A stretch of 64,000 nt of DNA from Rubritalea marina DSM 17716 (GCF_000378105.1 NZ_KB899249.1:62001-126000), one strand, 5' to 3'; shown: positions 53,410 through 63,770, counted from the stretch's first letter. Made by a program: numbers and translations. Notes: generated from the sequence alone by a model not told the origin.

Positions 53410-53847
53410 CTAAGCAGTCGAGGGAGATTGATTATACTCACTCAAAACAGCCACGGCATCTACCTCAAAGAGCATGCCGTCGAGTGCTAATCGAGGAACA
53501 GGTACTAGTGTCTGAGCGGGCAGGGCATCGCCGAACATTGCAACCAAGGTCTTGGTCATTATTTCGAGTTTTGATGGATCGTAATTGACAACATAGGTCG
53601 TTAACTTTGTGACTTGTTGCGGTTCTGCTTCTAGGCTCTCTAGTACGCTCTGAAGGTTGCAATATGCTTGCTTCACTTGATCCTCGAAGCTTGGAGATAA
53701 ATGACCGTTCTTGGCTTCTCCTCCTTGGCCTGCAATGTAGGCCGTTGCACTAGCTCCAGTAGCAACAACTGCATGGCTATAACCGTTGGAGCTTGGATCA
53801 TAGAGATTCGGTGGGTTGATGATGGTGGTTTTTACTGATTCACTCAT
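53410..53847 (-). CDS. RidA/YjgF family enamine/imine deaminase
   Basis: A 145-aa RidA-fold protein. Family landmarks are SHAVVATGASATAYIAGQ, SFEDQVKQAYCNLQSVLESL, VTKLTTYVVNYD and PAQTLVPVPRLALDGMLFEV. The usual catalytic Arg of RidA (in the RxxxxVxxLP region) has no clear equivalent: the region reads PVPRLALDG, so the Arg is present but the context differs. It may be one of the Rid subgroups without proven deaminase activity. Monocistronic. Confidence 0.88.
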   Translation of the reverse strand: MSESVKTTIINPPNLYDPSSNGYSHAVVATGASATAYIAGQGGEAKNGHLSPSFEDQVKQAYCNLQSVLESLEAEPQQVTKLTTYVVNYDPSKLEIMTKTLVAMFGDALPAQTLVPVPRLALDGMLFEVDAVAVLSEYNQSPSTA

Positions 53848-54069
53848 TGTTTTGTTGGTTGTAGCAGGTGAGATTAATTATTCTGATTATTATTCCATCA
53901 TCATAGAGAAAGGGGAGTTTTAAATTGGTTTGATCCATTACTAGTTCTGGCTTTAGCTATCCACTGCTTCCTGTACGGTGAACGGCGACAATCCATGGTT
54001 GATTAGCCCAATCTTATGTTGTGCGGATTCGAGGAACCATAGCCTTGATAGGGGGGGATTCTAGCCAAT

Positions 54070-55602
54070 TTAATTCAGCTCTATGTCACGTATGCCATTC
54101 TCAGCTTCGAGGATATTACTGAGTGTCTGCTGCATCGCCTCAGCTTTCTCAGGGTGCTTCTGTAGAATATTGTCTTGCTCGCTCGGGTCCTTGGCTAGGT
54201 TGTAGAGCTCCACATGTTTATTCTTTCGTTTGTGAATGAGCTTCCATTGGTTGTGGCGCAGGGCGATTTGTTGGTGTGCTGCTTCTTGAAACGAGTACTC
54301 AAGCCCGGAGGAGGCTTCACGTTGTTTTCCTAAGAATGCAGCGAGGGTGTTGCGGCTATCGATGGCTTCATTCGCTGGGACTTCAATGTCAAGTAAGTCG
54401 GCGAAACTCGCAAGTAGGTCGATCTGGTTGACCATGGCATCCGATCTGCCTGGTTGGATGGCTGCTGGCCATTTGATGATGAATGGCACTCGGGTGCCGC
54501 CCTCGTAGATTTGGTACTTCCCGCCGCGGTAGATACCTGAACCATCATGTCCTTGGTCTGTTTCTTTTTGAGAGGTGAGGGTGATGGTGCCATCCTTGTA
54601 GCCATCGTCGTAGACTGGGCCATTATCGCTGGAGAAGATGATGATGGTATTCTCCTCCATGCCTAGCTGTTTGACATGCTCTAGGATCGCGCCGGTACTC
54701 CAATCAAACTGCACCATGGCGTCCCCACGGAATCCGGTATCGGTTTTTCCGTGAAAACGAGGATGTGGGGCGCGTGGTACGTGAATGTCTTGTGAAGCGA
54801 AGTATAGAAAGAATGGGGTGTCCTTCTTCGCCTGAGCGTCGAGATACTTTTTTGTCTGGTTGACGAATTCGTCCGCCATGGTCTCGCCATTCCAAAGTGC
54901 TGACTTGCCGCCGACTTGGGTGCCAATGCGGCCAATGCCATTGATCACCGAATGGTTATGACCATGGGAGGATGGATAGTAAGTCATCGCCTCCGGTGTC
55001 TTTCTACCATCGGGATAGACCGTGCTATTGTGTTCCTTAGGGATGTTTCTTCCTACGAAGAGCGGGTCTTTTGGATCTAAATTTACCACGTGATGGTTTT
55101 CAAGATACACGCAGGGTACGCGGTCGTTCGTGGAGGGGAGTAGGAAGGAATAATCGAAACCAATTTCAAGTGGTCCCGGCTTCACTGCTCCATTCCAGTT
55201 GGTTTTTACTCCCTTTTTACCGAGCCCTAAGTGCCACTTTCCAATCACCGCAGTGTCATAGCCAGCACTCTTGAATAGCTTTGGTAGTGTCAGTATGTTT
55301 GTAGGGATCAGTAATGGGGCATCTGGTGGTAGGATATTGGCATTGTGACGGAAGCCGTAGACGCCAGTGAGTAATGAGAAGCGTGAAGGAGTACAAGTAG
55401 CCGCTCCACAGTGGCCATCGGTGAAGACTAGTCCCTCGCTTGCCAGCTTGTCGATATGCGGGGTGGGAATCTTCTCTGAACCATAGACGCCGACATCACC
55501 ATAGCCGACGTCGTCGCCGTAGATGATGATAACATTGGGGCGCGGCTCCGCAAGGGTAGCCAGTGAGCTCAGAAGTAAGGTTGTGATTGTGACTATTTTC
55601 AT
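54070..55602 (-). CDS. secreted arylsulfatase (type I, formylglycine-dependent)
   Basis: A 510-aa sulfatase with a signal peptide (MKIVTITTLLLSSLATLA). The metal-binding DD is at 30-31 (IIYGDDVGYGD), and the formylglycine motif CTPSR starts at Cys70 (GAATCTPSRFSLLTG). Further motifs are GYDTAVIGKWHLGLGKKG and TIIIFSSDNGPVYDDGY. It is of the arylsulfatase A type and probably removes sulfate from polysaccharides in the periplasm or outside. It needs a catalytic formylglycine-generating enzyme, which the cysteine-less SUMF-like protein at 23346 cannot supply. Confidence 0.95.
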   Translation of the reverse strand: MKIVTITTLLLSSLATLAEPRPNVIIIYGDDVGYGDVGVYGSEKIPTPHIDKLASEGLVFTDGHCGAATCTPSRFSLLTGVYGFRHNANILPPDAPLLIPTNILTLPKLFKSAGYDTAVIGKWHLGLGKKGVKTNWNGAVKPGPLEIGFDYSFLLPSTNDRVPCVYLENHHVVNLDPKDPLFVGRNIPKEHNSTVYPDGRKTPEAMTYYPSSHGHNHSVINGIGRIGTQVGGKSALWNGETMADEFVNQTKKYLDAQAKKDTPFFLYFASQDIHVPRAPHPRFHGKTDTGFRGDAMVQFDWSTGAILEHVKQLGMEENTIIIFSSDNGPVYDDGYKDGTITLTSQKETDQGHDGSGIYRGGKYQIYEGGTRVPFIIKWPAAIQPGRSDAMVNQIDLLASFADLLDIEVPANEAIDSRNTLAAFLGKQREASSGLEYSFQEAAHQQIALRHNQWKLIHKRKNKHVELYNLAKDPSEQDNILQKHPEKAEAMQQTLSNILEAENGIRDIELN

Positions 55603-55752
55603 GGATGTAATCCATTAGTTCGTCATCGCTGGGGTGAATCTTTCAAATGGAATTTGTGCGTCTTACTGTCACGATCAGAACCGCACAAAATTTGTAGGCA
55701 TGCATTGGGTTTCGGGCTTGCGAAGCTATTGCAGCCAGCTAAGTTCTTGTGC

Positions 55753-56847
55753 ATGTCGATTCAGCAATTCGCCAACCAATTTGTGTGTGACCTCGTGGCC
55801 TACGAGCCAGGTAAGCCAATCACTGAAACTGCCCGTGAGCTTGGACTCGATCCAGAAGCTATCGTCAAGGTCGCTTCCAATGAGAACCCGCTCGGCCCGG
55901 CGCCGATGGCGCTTGATGCGATCCGCAATGCGGCTACTGAGATGCACATTTACCCAGATGGTGGTGGTTACAAGCTTCGCACCGCGCTCGCTGAAAAGTA
56001 CGACCTAGGTCTCGAGAATGTGGTTTTAGGGAATGGTTCCAACGAAATCATCGAATTGCTCTGTCATTGTTTCCTCAATCCTGAGGCTGAGTTGATCGCG
56101 GCGGAGCACGCATTTGTCGTGTACAAGCTCATGGCGACTCTCTTCGGCGCAGGCTATGTGGAGGTGCCAGATCCGAACTTCGTGCACGATCTCGATGCCA
56201 TGGCGGATGCAATCACTGACAAGACTCGTCTTGTGTTCATTGCCAATCCAAACAACCCGACAGGTACCATCGTTGGTGAGGAGGCGATTGAGCGCTTCAT
56301 GGCGCGCGTGCCAGACCATGTGGTCGTGGTGTTCGATGAAGCGTACTTTGAATTTTTGCACGACGCTCCAGACACGCTGAAGTACGTACGTGAAGGTCGT
56401 AATGTGGTGGTGCTTCGCACCTTCTCTAAGGCTTATGGTCTCGCAGGCCTGCGCATTGGTTACGGTCTCGCAGCTCCGCAGGTGGCTGCTATCCTGCAGA
56501 AGGCCCGTCAGCCATTCAACACCAACGAAGTGGCTCAGCGTGCTGCTCTGGCATCACTGGAAGATACTGCGCACGTGAAGGCGACCGTCGACAACAATTC
56601 TGAAGGTCTCGCATTCTACGAAGCAGCCTTCCAAGAGCGCGGTATGAACTACGTGCCATCTGTGGCAAACTTCATCCTCGTGGAAGTGGGTGACGGCGAC
56701 GCTGTCTTTGACGGGATGCTCAAGCAAGGAGTGATCGTGCGCGCGATGCGCGGTTACAAGCTTCCGGGTTGGGTGCGTATTTCTGTTGGTACCGCTGAGG
56801 AGAATCAGCGATGTCTCGAAGTACTCGATGCTGTGCTTGCAAATTAA
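55753..56847 (+). CDS. hisC: histidinol-phosphate aminotransferase
   Basis: PLP-dependent step of histidine synthesis; 364 aa from the ATG at 55753. It has ASNENPLGPAPMALDAI at the N-terminus, LGNGSNEIIELLCHC, IANPNNPTGTIVGEEAIERF, the DEAYFEF motif, and the PLP lysine in TFSKAYGLAGLRIGYGLA. The C-terminal VIVRAMRGYKLPGWVRISVG binds the substrate phosphate. It could act on other aromatic or histidinol substrates; no other his gene is near. It is 35 bases before mnmE. Confidence 0.93.
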   Translation: MSIQQFANQFVCDLVAYEPGKPITETARELGLDPEAIVKVASNENPLGPAPMALDAIRNAATEMHIYPDGGGYKLRTALAEKYDLGLENVVLGNGSNEIIELLCHCFLNPEAELIAAEHAFVVYKLMATLFGAGYVEVPDPNFVHDLDAMADAITDKTRLVFIANPNNPTGTIVGEEAIERFMARVPDHVVVVFDEAYFEFLHDAPDTLKYVREGRNVVVLRTFSKAYGLAGLRIGYGLAAPQVAAILQKARQPFNTNEVAQRAALASLEDTAHVKATVDNNSEGLAFYEAAFQERGMNYVPSVANFILVEVGDGDAVFDGMLKQGVIVRAMRGYKLPGWVRISVGTAEENQRCLEVLDAVLAN

Positions 56848-56882
56848 TTTCTATCAGACTCTAACGCGCCCTAACTGACTCT

Positions 56883-58232
56883 ATGATTCTGCACGATACC
56901 GTTGCCGCCATTGCTTCCGCACCGGGAGTGGGTGCGGTGTCATTGATTCGAGTGAGTGGGCCGGATGCGGTCGACATCGCCGACAAGGCGCTGCGCTGCA
57001 AGGGTGGGCTGAAATCCCAGCCAGACCGCTACGCCGCTCTTGCGAAGGTGGTGAATGCCGAGGGGCTGGTGGTGGATGAGGTGTTGGCTACTTGCTTTCA
57101 AGGTCCTCGTAGTTTCACTGGCGAACATGTGGTGGAACTTGCGTGCCATGGCGGCGTGTTGGTCACGCGCCGCGTGCTCGAGCGCCTACTGGAATGCGGG
57201 GCGCGCTCGGCCGATCCCGGCGAATTTAGCCGTCGTGCCTTTGAGAATGGGAAGCTCGACCTGACCCAAGCCGAGGCGATCATGGATCTGATATCGGCGC
57301 AGACTGACATGGCACTGCGAGCTGCGCATGAGCAACTCACTGGTCGCCTAGGCGATCAATCAGAGGCATTGCGTGAGAACCTGCTCGGGGTGGTTGCCCA
57401 CGTGGAGGCATACATCGATTTTCCCGAAGAAGACATCGATCCGGACACGGGAGCCGCGATGCTGAAGCGTATTGACGAAGTTCTTAGCGGCATTCGCACG
57501 ATGCTCTCAACAGCCGAGCAAGGACGCATCATCCGTGAGGGGGTGCGTACGGTGATTTGCGGCGAGCCAAACGTGGGTAAGTCATCGCTTTTGAATGCTC
57601 TGTTGGGCTACGAACGTGCGATTGTTTCTGATGTGGAGGGTACCACACGTGATACCGTGGAAGAGGTGATCAATGTCAAAGGAATCCCAGTGCGTTTGAT
57701 TGATACCGCGGGCGTGCGGGAGTCTAGCGACCAAATCGAACAACAGGGGATCGTACGCTCAGAGAAGCAAATCGAACTCGCAGACTTGATTTTAGAAGTG
57801 GTGGACGGCAGTAAGCCAGGTAAGCGGCTGCTCACCGACGAACAGATTGGGGGGCGCCATCACTTGTTGGTGGTGAATAAGTCCGACCTTGGCGAGTCCG
57901 ATGTGTGGGCTGGGCATCATTCCGTGCGTGTGTCTTGTCGTGAAGAACATGGACTGGATGCTTTGGCGGACGCGATTTCTGATGAGCTCTTGTTAAGCGA
58001 ATCCGCATGGGGTGGGCACGCCATGGCGATCAATGCGCGCCACCAAGATTGCTTAAAGAAGGCCGCGGAGTCGCTTGGCCACGCCAGAGAGGCAATGGAG
58101 CTTGGTACTGGGGTGGAGTTTGCAGCCATAGACCTTCGCGAAGCTCTTGACGCGATTGGACAGATCGCAGGTCGAGTGGATACCGAAGAAGTACTTGGAG
58201 TCATCTTTGGTAGTTTCTGCATTGGTAAATAG
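56883..58232 (+). CDS. mnmE: tRNA modification GTPase MnmE
   Basis: Forms the cmnm5U34 modification of tRNA wobble uridine with MnmG. It has 449 aa. The N-terminal folate-binding domain begins DTVAAIASAPGVGAVSLIRV, followed by a helical domain. The G domain carries GEPNVGKSSLLNALLG (P-loop), EGTTRDTVEE (K-loop region), DTAGVRESSD and NKSD. The C-terminus GSFCIGK holds the conserved Cys. Normal length; co-oriented with hisC and the M20 peptidase. Confidence 0.97.
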   Translation: MILHDTVAAIASAPGVGAVSLIRVSGPDAVDIADKALRCKGGLKSQPDRYAALAKVVNAEGLVVDEVLATCFQGPRSFTGEHVVELACHGGVLVTRRVLERLLECGARSADPGEFSRRAFENGKLDLTQAEAIMDLISAQTDMALRAAHEQLTGRLGDQSEALRENLLGVVAHVEAYIDFPEEDIDPDTGAAMLKRIDEVLSGIRTMLSTAEQGRIIREGVRTVICGEPNVGKSSLLNALLGYERAIVSDVEGTTRDTVEEVINVKGIPVRLIDTAGVRESSDQIEQQGIVRSEKQIELADLILEVVDGSKPGKRLLTDEQIGGRHHLLVVNKSDLGESDVWAGHHSVRVSCREEHGLDALADAISDELLLSESAWGGHAMAINARHQDCLKKAAESLGHAREAMELGTGVEFAAIDLREALDAIGQIAGRVDTEEVLGVIFGSFCIGK

Positions 58233-58344
58233 TTGGGTGATCGAGGAGGTGCTCATGTTAGCCACGTTGTTCTCAGCATATTCATTGCTTGAGCGCACGC
58301 TTTTACCTTGCCGAGTACTGCCTAGTTACGGCATCACTTAGGAC

Positions 58345-59679
58345 ATGGATTCCCATCTCGAAGACCTTTTTTCCTTCCTCCGATTTCCGAGCATTTCCAC
58401 AGCAAGTGAGCACGCTAGTGATGTGCGTGCCTGCGCCGAATGGCTCCAACAAAAGTTAACAAATATGGGGCTCAATACTGAGCTGCATCCGACCTCTGGT
58501 CACCCGGTAGTGGTGGCGCGCAATGCGCATAGGGCTGATCGCAAGACGGTGTTGATCTACGGTCACTATGATGTGCAACCAGTGGATCCGATCGAGCTTT
58601 GGGATACCGATCCATTTGAGCCAGTACTCAAAGATGAACGGATCTGGGCCCGAGGGGCCACCGATAATAAGGGGCAGATGATGGCGCATGTGCTCGGCGT
58701 TGAGAAAACACTGAAAGAGCAAGGCGAGCTGCCAGTGAACTTGATCTTCCTTTTTGAAGGGGAAGAGGAAATTGGTAGCCCGAATTTGGTTCCATTTTTA
58801 GAACAACACAGAGAGGAACTTGCGTGTGACATTATCGCAGTTTCTGACACCGGCATGGTGGCACGTGGGGTGCCTACCATGGGGTATGGCCTGCGTGGGA
58901 TCACATGTTGTGAAGTCACCGTGCGGGGGCCGAAAGGAGATCTTCACTCGGGAGTCTATGGTGGTGCAGTCGCCAACCCAGCCACCGCAGTGGCGCGCTT
59001 GGTTGCCAGCCTGCATGACGCCGATGGTAGGATCGCGATTGATGGGTTCTACGACGATGTGAAGCCATTAGAGCAATGGGAGCGCGACATGTGGGCGCAG
59101 GTTCCTGGTGTGAGTGATGCCGACATTGCGGATCAGACCGGAGTGTGTGAGGTATTCGGTGAGCCTGGCTACAGTTCCGCCGAGCGTCTCTGGGCTCGTC
59201 CGACAGCAGAGGTCAATGGCATCGGTTCTGGCTACCAAGGTGAGGGCTCTAAGACGGTATTGCCTGCCGAGGCTATGGCAAAGTTTTCCTTCCGATTGGT
59301 CCCGAATCAAGACCCTCAAGATATAGCAAAAAAAGTGGAAGCACATCTCAACAAGCACGCCCCACAAGGAGTGTGTGTCGAGGTTGAAGCTGGCCATGAC
59401 GGCAAGCCATACTACGCTGATCCCAATAGTCCATTTGGGCAGGCTGCCCAGGGGGCCCTCCAACAAGCATTCGGAGCCACACCTGTACTGATTCGTGAAG
59501 GCGGCAGTATTCCGATCATCAAAGACATGCAGGATGTCCTAGGCTCAGATACTTTATTGCTAGGGCTTGCGCTTCCAGATTGTCAAATCCATGCGCCGAA
59601 CGAGAATTTTTGGGTGGAGAATTTTGAATCAGGAATTCAAATGAACCAGATTTTGCTCCAGGAACTGGCAAAGGTTTGA
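58345..59679 (+). CDS. M20-family dipeptidase
   Basis: A 444-aa zinc peptidase. The metal and catalytic residues are in VLIYGHYDVQP (His and Asp), DNKGQMMAHVLG (bridging Asp), LFEGEEEIGSPNL (catalytic Glu and metal Glu) and AVSDTGM. The dimerisation domain spans about 185-325 with GDLHSGVYGGAVANPATAVA. Similar to carnosinase-type dipeptidases. No signal peptide, so cytoplasmic. It is followed 25 bases later by galM. Confidence 0.93.
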   Translation: MDSHLEDLFSFLRFPSISTASEHASDVRACAEWLQQKLTNMGLNTELHPTSGHPVVVARNAHRADRKTVLIYGHYDVQPVDPIELWDTDPFEPVLKDERIWARGATDNKGQMMAHVLGVEKTLKEQGELPVNLIFLFEGEEEIGSPNLVPFLEQHREELACDIIAVSDTGMVARGVPTMGYGLRGITCCEVTVRGPKGDLHSGVYGGAVANPATAVARLVASLHDADGRIAIDGFYDDVKPLEQWERDMWAQVPGVSDADIADQTGVCEVFGEPGYSSAERLWARPTAEVNGIGSGYQGEGSKTVLPAEAMAKFSFRLVPNQDPQDIAKKVEAHLNKHAPQGVCVEVEAGHDGKPYYADPNSPFGQAAQGALQQAFGATPVLIREGGSIPIIKDMQDVLGSDTLLLGLALPDCQIHAPNENFWVENFESGIQMNQILLQELAKV

Positions 59680-59704
59680 TCGATACCATCCACTGCATAT
59701 TGCC

Positions 59705-60730
59705 ATGACTGAGTTTTTCAACCTCGTATCTGACGACCCCAGTGGGATTCGGATACGCGTCTCCAATCATGGCGCCAGCCTAATCTCAGTCTGGGTGCCA
59801 GACCGAGATGGGAAGGTGGCGGATGTTGTGATTGGGCCAGAAACGGCTAGGCAATTGGAAACCAATACCGCATACATGGGGGCAACCGTGGGGCGTTTTG
59901 CCAATCGCGTGGGGTTTGGTCGCTTTGACTTGGATGGTGAATCTTACCAATTGAGCTTGAACCACGGGCGGCACCACCTTCATGGGGGTACTGGAGGGGT
60001 CCACCATCGTTGTTGGGATGTGCTGGAGCTGACGGGCTCCGAAGTCCTCTTTGGGCTGCGCGCCGCTGATGGTCTGGATGGCTACCCAGGGAATCTTGAA
60101 ATGACAGCACGCTACCGCGTTGTGGATGCTGCTACTTTCACCGTGGAGTACGAAGCTCAGACCGATCGAGCCACCCCAGTCAATCTCGCCCAGCACGCCT
60201 ATTGGAATCTCTCGGGTGAGCCCCAGACCACTGTGGCCGAGCACGAGGTCTTGAGTGATGCAGTGTCCTGGGTAGTAGAGATTGATGAGGACATGATTCC
60301 TACTGGGCAATTGCTGCCAGCAGCTGATGGCCCCTTTGACTTTAGACAGGCTAAACCTTTGAGTGCGGGATGGGATAGTGAGCATCCCACCATCCAAATC
60401 GCGGGGGGCTATGATCACGCCTTGGTTTTTCATGGCGGCCTTTCTGAGGAGCTTCAGAATCGAGTCACCGTGCGCGACCCGCAGTCAGGTAGGCAAATGC
60501 AGGTGCAGACGAATATGCCATCCCTTCAGCTGTATTCAGGGAACTTCCTAGATGGCACTCAGGTCGGCAAGGGCGGAGCGATCCAAAGTCGTACAGGCTT
60601 GTGCCTAGAAACCCAACACCTGCCTGATTCGATGAATCATGAGCACTTTCCATCGCCGGTTCTCCACCCAGGGGAGCTCTACTCCCATCACATGCGCTTC
60701 AGCTTTGCGCTATTGAGCGAGATTCATTGA
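59705..60730 (+). CDS. galM: aldose 1-epimerase
   Basis: Interconverts alpha and beta anomers of sugars; 341 aa. Landmarks are VRVSNHGASLISVWVPDRDG, MGATVGRFANRVGFGRFDLD, LNHGRHHLHGGTGGVHHR (catalytic His), VNLAQHAYWNLSGE (second His) and YDHALVFHG, with the catalytic Glu in GLCLETQHLPDSMNHEHFPS. No signal peptide. It lies in a tightly packed plus-strand run, with no gal or sugar-transport gene beside it. Confidence 0.94.
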   Translation: MTEFFNLVSDDPSGIRIRVSNHGASLISVWVPDRDGKVADVVIGPETARQLETNTAYMGATVGRFANRVGFGRFDLDGESYQLSLNHGRHHLHGGTGGVHHRCWDVLELTGSEVLFGLRAADGLDGYPGNLEMTARYRVVDAATFTVEYEAQTDRATPVNLAQHAYWNLSGEPQTTVAEHEVLSDAVSWVVEIDEDMIPTGQLLPAADGPFDFRQAKPLSAGWDSEHPTIQIAGGYDHALVFHGGLSEELQNRVTVRDPQSGRQMQVQTNMPSLQLYSGNFLDGTQVGKGGAIQSRTGLCLETQHLPDSMNHEHFPSPVLHPGELYSHHMRFSFALLSEIH

Positions 60731-60776
60731 TTTCATAGGCGTTACTAGCTTGACGATTTAGCGGCTCGGGTGAAGC

Positions 60777-61211
60777 ATGTCGGCGATGCAAGTCGACACT
60801 GTATATCCTCGCAGTACGAAGGATGAAATTGATGGTCTCCCTTATTTTTTACGCATGTGCCACAAGGTGCGCTTGCATGCAGCTGGTGAGCTTGGTGATG
60901 ACTACCAAGCGAATCTAGGGAAGGGGATGGATCTGTGGACTTGCCAGTTGCTACAGGTGGAATACCAGGAGCTGGTTCACTTCATCACCGCGTCTGGTGC
61001 CGACGATCGAGCCGCTCTCGACTGGTGTTACGAAAATGGAACCAAACCTGAGTCACCAATTAAAGACTGGTGGTGTAGCTACATGCGCAACTGCGGATTC
61101 CAAGACGGCCTCTCAGAGCGTTTGCTGATGCGTGTCGCTGAAGCCGGCCTACAAAATAGACCTGATATCCATACATTCTTCGACTTTATCGATGCCGAAG
61201 AGGGTCGATAA
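60777..61211 (+). CDS. DUF5069 family protein
   Basis: A 144-aa small soluble protein matching DUF5069: the opening VYPRSTKDEIDGLPYFLRMC and HKVRLHAAGELGDDYQANLG (RMxxKxRxxxAGxLGxxY), then the helical C-terminal half with WCYENGTKPESPIKDWWC. The family is frequent in Verrucomicrobia and Planctomycetes and has no known function. It is 46 bases after galM. Confidence 0.82.
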   Translation: MSAMQVDTVYPRSTKDEIDGLPYFLRMCHKVRLHAAGELGDDYQANLGKGMDLWTCQLLQVEYQELVHFITASGADDRAALDWCYENGTKPESPIKDWWCSYMRNCGFQDGLSERLLMRVAEAGLQNRPDIHTFFDFIDAEEGR

Positions 61212-61336
61212 CTGGGGCATCAACATGGCCCTGAATTCCCTTAATAATAATACACTCGTTTGTAGAAAAATTGTACAATCTTGCTCTTTTTACGTGACAG
61301 TTATGAGCAACAGACTTCATCATAGAATACTTACCC

Positions 61337-62353
61337 ATGCCTAGAGAAATCCAACTTCGTTCACCACTCGACATGCATTTGCACCTTCGAGATGAGGAAA
61401 TGCTCAAGCTTGTCACCCCTTTGACAACAGAGACCTTTGCTGGTGCTGTGATCATGCCTAACCTGGTGCCGCCAGTGGATCATCTTGAGCGCCTGCTTGC
61501 CTACCGAGAGCGTATCATGGCTGCGTCTGATGGGCATCGCTTTGACCCATTGATGACACTGTTCTTCCGAAATTATACGGAGCAGGAGCTCGCTGAAGCG
61601 CGCGATCACATCATTGGCATCAAGCTGTATCCAGCCGGAGCGACGACGAATAGTGAAGCCGGGGTGAAAGCAATCGATGCCGTAGAACCAACATTCAGAA
61701 TGATGGAAGAAATGGGCATCCCATTGCTGGTGCATGGCGAGACCCACGGCTTTGTCATGGACCGCGAGAAAGAATTCCTCGAGAGCTACGACTACCTCGC
61801 TACAAAGTTTCCAAAGCTCAAAATTACGATGGAGCACATCACCACCGCGGATGCCGTAGCAATGCTCGACAAACATGAAAACCTTAGAGCCACAGTGACG
61901 CTCCAGCACCTTGTGATCACGCTCGATGATGTGGCTGGAGGTATGCTAGACCCGCACCTCTTCTGCAAACCGATTGCAAAGCGTCCTGAAGACCGTGAGG
62001 CATTAGTCAATGCGGCTGTGAATGCGCATCCTAAGTTGATGTTTGGTAGTGATTCTGCGCCACACCCGATTGAGAAAAAAGAATGTTGTGGATGTGCCGC
62101 GGGGGTCTTCACTGCACCGCTTGCGCTGGCAAGGTTGGCACAACTCTTTGACAAATATGGTAAATTGGATAACCTTCAAGCATTCATCAGTGATACTGCA
62201 CAGCAACAGTATCAGGTGAGCCCCCCAGAAAAAATAGTGACTTTAAGCAACGAACCTTTCCAAGTACCAGAAGCATACACCGGCTATGGTCAGCACGTTA
62301 TTCCGATGCACGCAGGAGAATCTCTCGAGTGGACGGTAAGCAAGGTGCAATAA
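61337..62353 (+). CDS. pyrC: dihydroorotase (class II)
   Basis: Closes carbamoyl-aspartate to dihydroorotate in pyrimidine synthesis; 338 aa, the length of the E. coli-type enzyme. Metal ligands are in [16 protein letters not shown] (HxH), the carboxylated Lys in [16 protein letters not shown], His in LVHGETHG and [10 protein letters not shown], and Asp in [20 protein letters not shown]. It is in the cytoplasm and stands 125 bases after the DUF5069 gene, where it may have its own promoter. Confidence 0.97.
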   Translation: MPREIQLRSPLDMHLHLRDEEMLKLVTPLTTETFAGAVIMPNLVPPVDHLERLLAYRERIMAASDGHRFDPLMTLFFRNYTEQELAEARDHIIGIKLYPAGATTNSEAGVKAIDAVEPTFRMMEEMGIPLLVHGETHGFVMDREKEFLESYDYLATKFPKLKITMEHITTADAVAMLDKHENLRATVTLQHLVITLDDVAGGMLDPHLFCKPIAKRPEDREALVNAAVNAHPKLMFGSDSAPHPIEKKECCGCAAGVFTAPLALARLAQLFDKYGKLDNLQAFISDTAQQQYQVSPPEKIVTLSNEPFQVPEAYTGYGQHVIPMHAGESLEWTVSKVQ

Positions 62354-62432
62354 ATTTTCCCACACAAACTCCACTGAATAACCCTACCTCAACAAAAAAA
62401 CTTAGTAACCTTAGATCAGTATACCTAGCGCA

Positions 62433-63464
62433 ATGAGCGAAGACGTTCTCAAACAAAAAGTTCAAATCCTCCTTACAGCCATGGAGACTGTGTTCCACCA
62501 AGAATGGAGGAAGACGAAGTTGAATATGGATCATGAAATGATTGAGCATTTCATTGACGCCAAGGGGTCATTTTTGCAACCAGAAGGTCCAACCACGGTG
62601 ATCCCATGGCACAGCCGGGATGCACTTCTTGCAGCCTACCGCAGCCTACAAGAAGAACTGGGTGAATCCACTTCGGGGGTTCCTCTGACCACGCGTCAAG
62701 TGGTGCAACAGCCAGCTTCACCGATTTCTCAAGCTCAGGCTGCCGCTCCGGCTCAGCCAGCAAAGCAAGCTCCGACCCCGCCAGACAATGAACCATTAGC
62801 GGACACCCAGAGTTACCTCGATATTGTCAATGGTGTGGGAGTGGATGATGATCTCTCTAAATCTGCACAGCCAAGTCCTCAGAATCCAGCTCCTACAGAG
62901 CAGTTGGATGATGTGAAGAAACCTGAGTCAGCACCGGTAGAGGCTAAAACTGCACCCGAGGAGCCAGCGGTTCCGAAACCGCAAATGCCTGCTTCTGAGA
63001 ATACCGGGTCACAAGCGATTCCTAAACCAGGTGATGTGCAGTGGCCGGGCCCAATGACGGCTCCGATTGGTATCCAACCCGCTGGAGCAGGTGCGCCAGG
63101 TTTCCACAACCCATTTGCCGCCGCGGTCACCAAGAAGGAACCTAAAGCCCCAGCCAGCATGGTTGGTCCCGACACTGGGAAGCCGCAAGTGAAGGCCGAT
63201 CCTGCTACATTGCGGGCAATTGCCTCAAAGGAAAAATTTAGTCATCTCCTCAAAGATGTGAAGCATGAGGTCGTTCGTGACTTTATCCTCGCCGAAGGGA
63301 CTCATTCTGGTACCGACAAACCAACGATCATCATTTACACGCTGGAAAATATTTGGCTGGATTTCGCCTTCCCTTACGAAGAAGGCCACCGAATCCTCAA
63401 TAAATACCCACAGCGTGACCCAGAACTCATCGAGTTCATGAAAGCTTCAGGGCAGTCAGAATAG
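62433..63464 (+). CDS. hypothetical protein with two similar end domains and a Pro/Ala-rich linker
   Basis: Not recognised. Residues 1-75 form a compact domain (VFHQEWRKTKLNMDHEMIEH, FIDAKGSFLQPEGPTTVIPW). About 80-265 are low-complexity, rich in Pro, Ala, Gln and Glu. Residues about 265-343 form a second domain (FSHLLKDVKHEVVRDFILAE, DKPTIIIYTLENIWLDFAFP). The two domains share the pattern FI-x-A-x-G-xx-PT-x-I-I, which suggests an ancient duplication. No signal peptide is present. It is 79 bases after pyrC; a 7-bp hairpin without T-run follows at 63467-63489. Confidence 0.7.
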   Translation: MSEDVLKQKVQILLTAMETVFHQEWRKTKLNMDHEMIEHFIDAKGSFLQPEGPTTVIPWHSRDALLAAYRSLQEELGESTSGVPLTTRQVVQQPASPISQAQAAAPAQPAKQAPTPPDNEPLADTQSYLDIVNGVGVDDDLSKSAQPSPQNPAPTEQLDDVKKPESAPVEAKTAPEEPAVPKPQMPASENTGSQAIPKPGDVQWPGPMTAPIGIQPAGAGAPGFHNPFAAAVTKKEPKAPASMVGPDTGKPQVKADPATLRAIASKEKFSHLLKDVKHEVVRDFILAEGTHSGTDKPTIIIYTLENIWLDFAFPYEEGHRILNKYPQRDPELIEFMKASGQSE

Positions 63465-63652
63465 ATACGACTGATTCAGTTACAGTCGTCTAGGGTGTGG
63501 TGTCTAAAACGACAGAACTGTGACGCAAATTAAATCCTAAATTAGTGTAGAATATGCTTGCGCAAATACAGGATCAGGGCTAGCTTTCGCCCGCACCCGG
63601 AAGGGTTCACCACCACGAGTTTAACCACTCAGGTGACTGGCAAATTTTCAAT

Positions 63653-63729
<77 letters not shown>

Positions 63730-63733
63730 ATCT

Positions 63734-63770
63734 AAAGCGCTGTAACTGTATAAGGTTACAGCGCTTTTTT
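63734..63770 (+). terminator. terminator of the tRNA-fMet gene
   Basis: A 13-bp perfect stem AAAGCGCTGTAAC/GTTACAGCGCTTT with an 8-nt loop, followed by TTTTTTG-rich sequence, a few bases after the CCA end. Confidence 0.95.
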
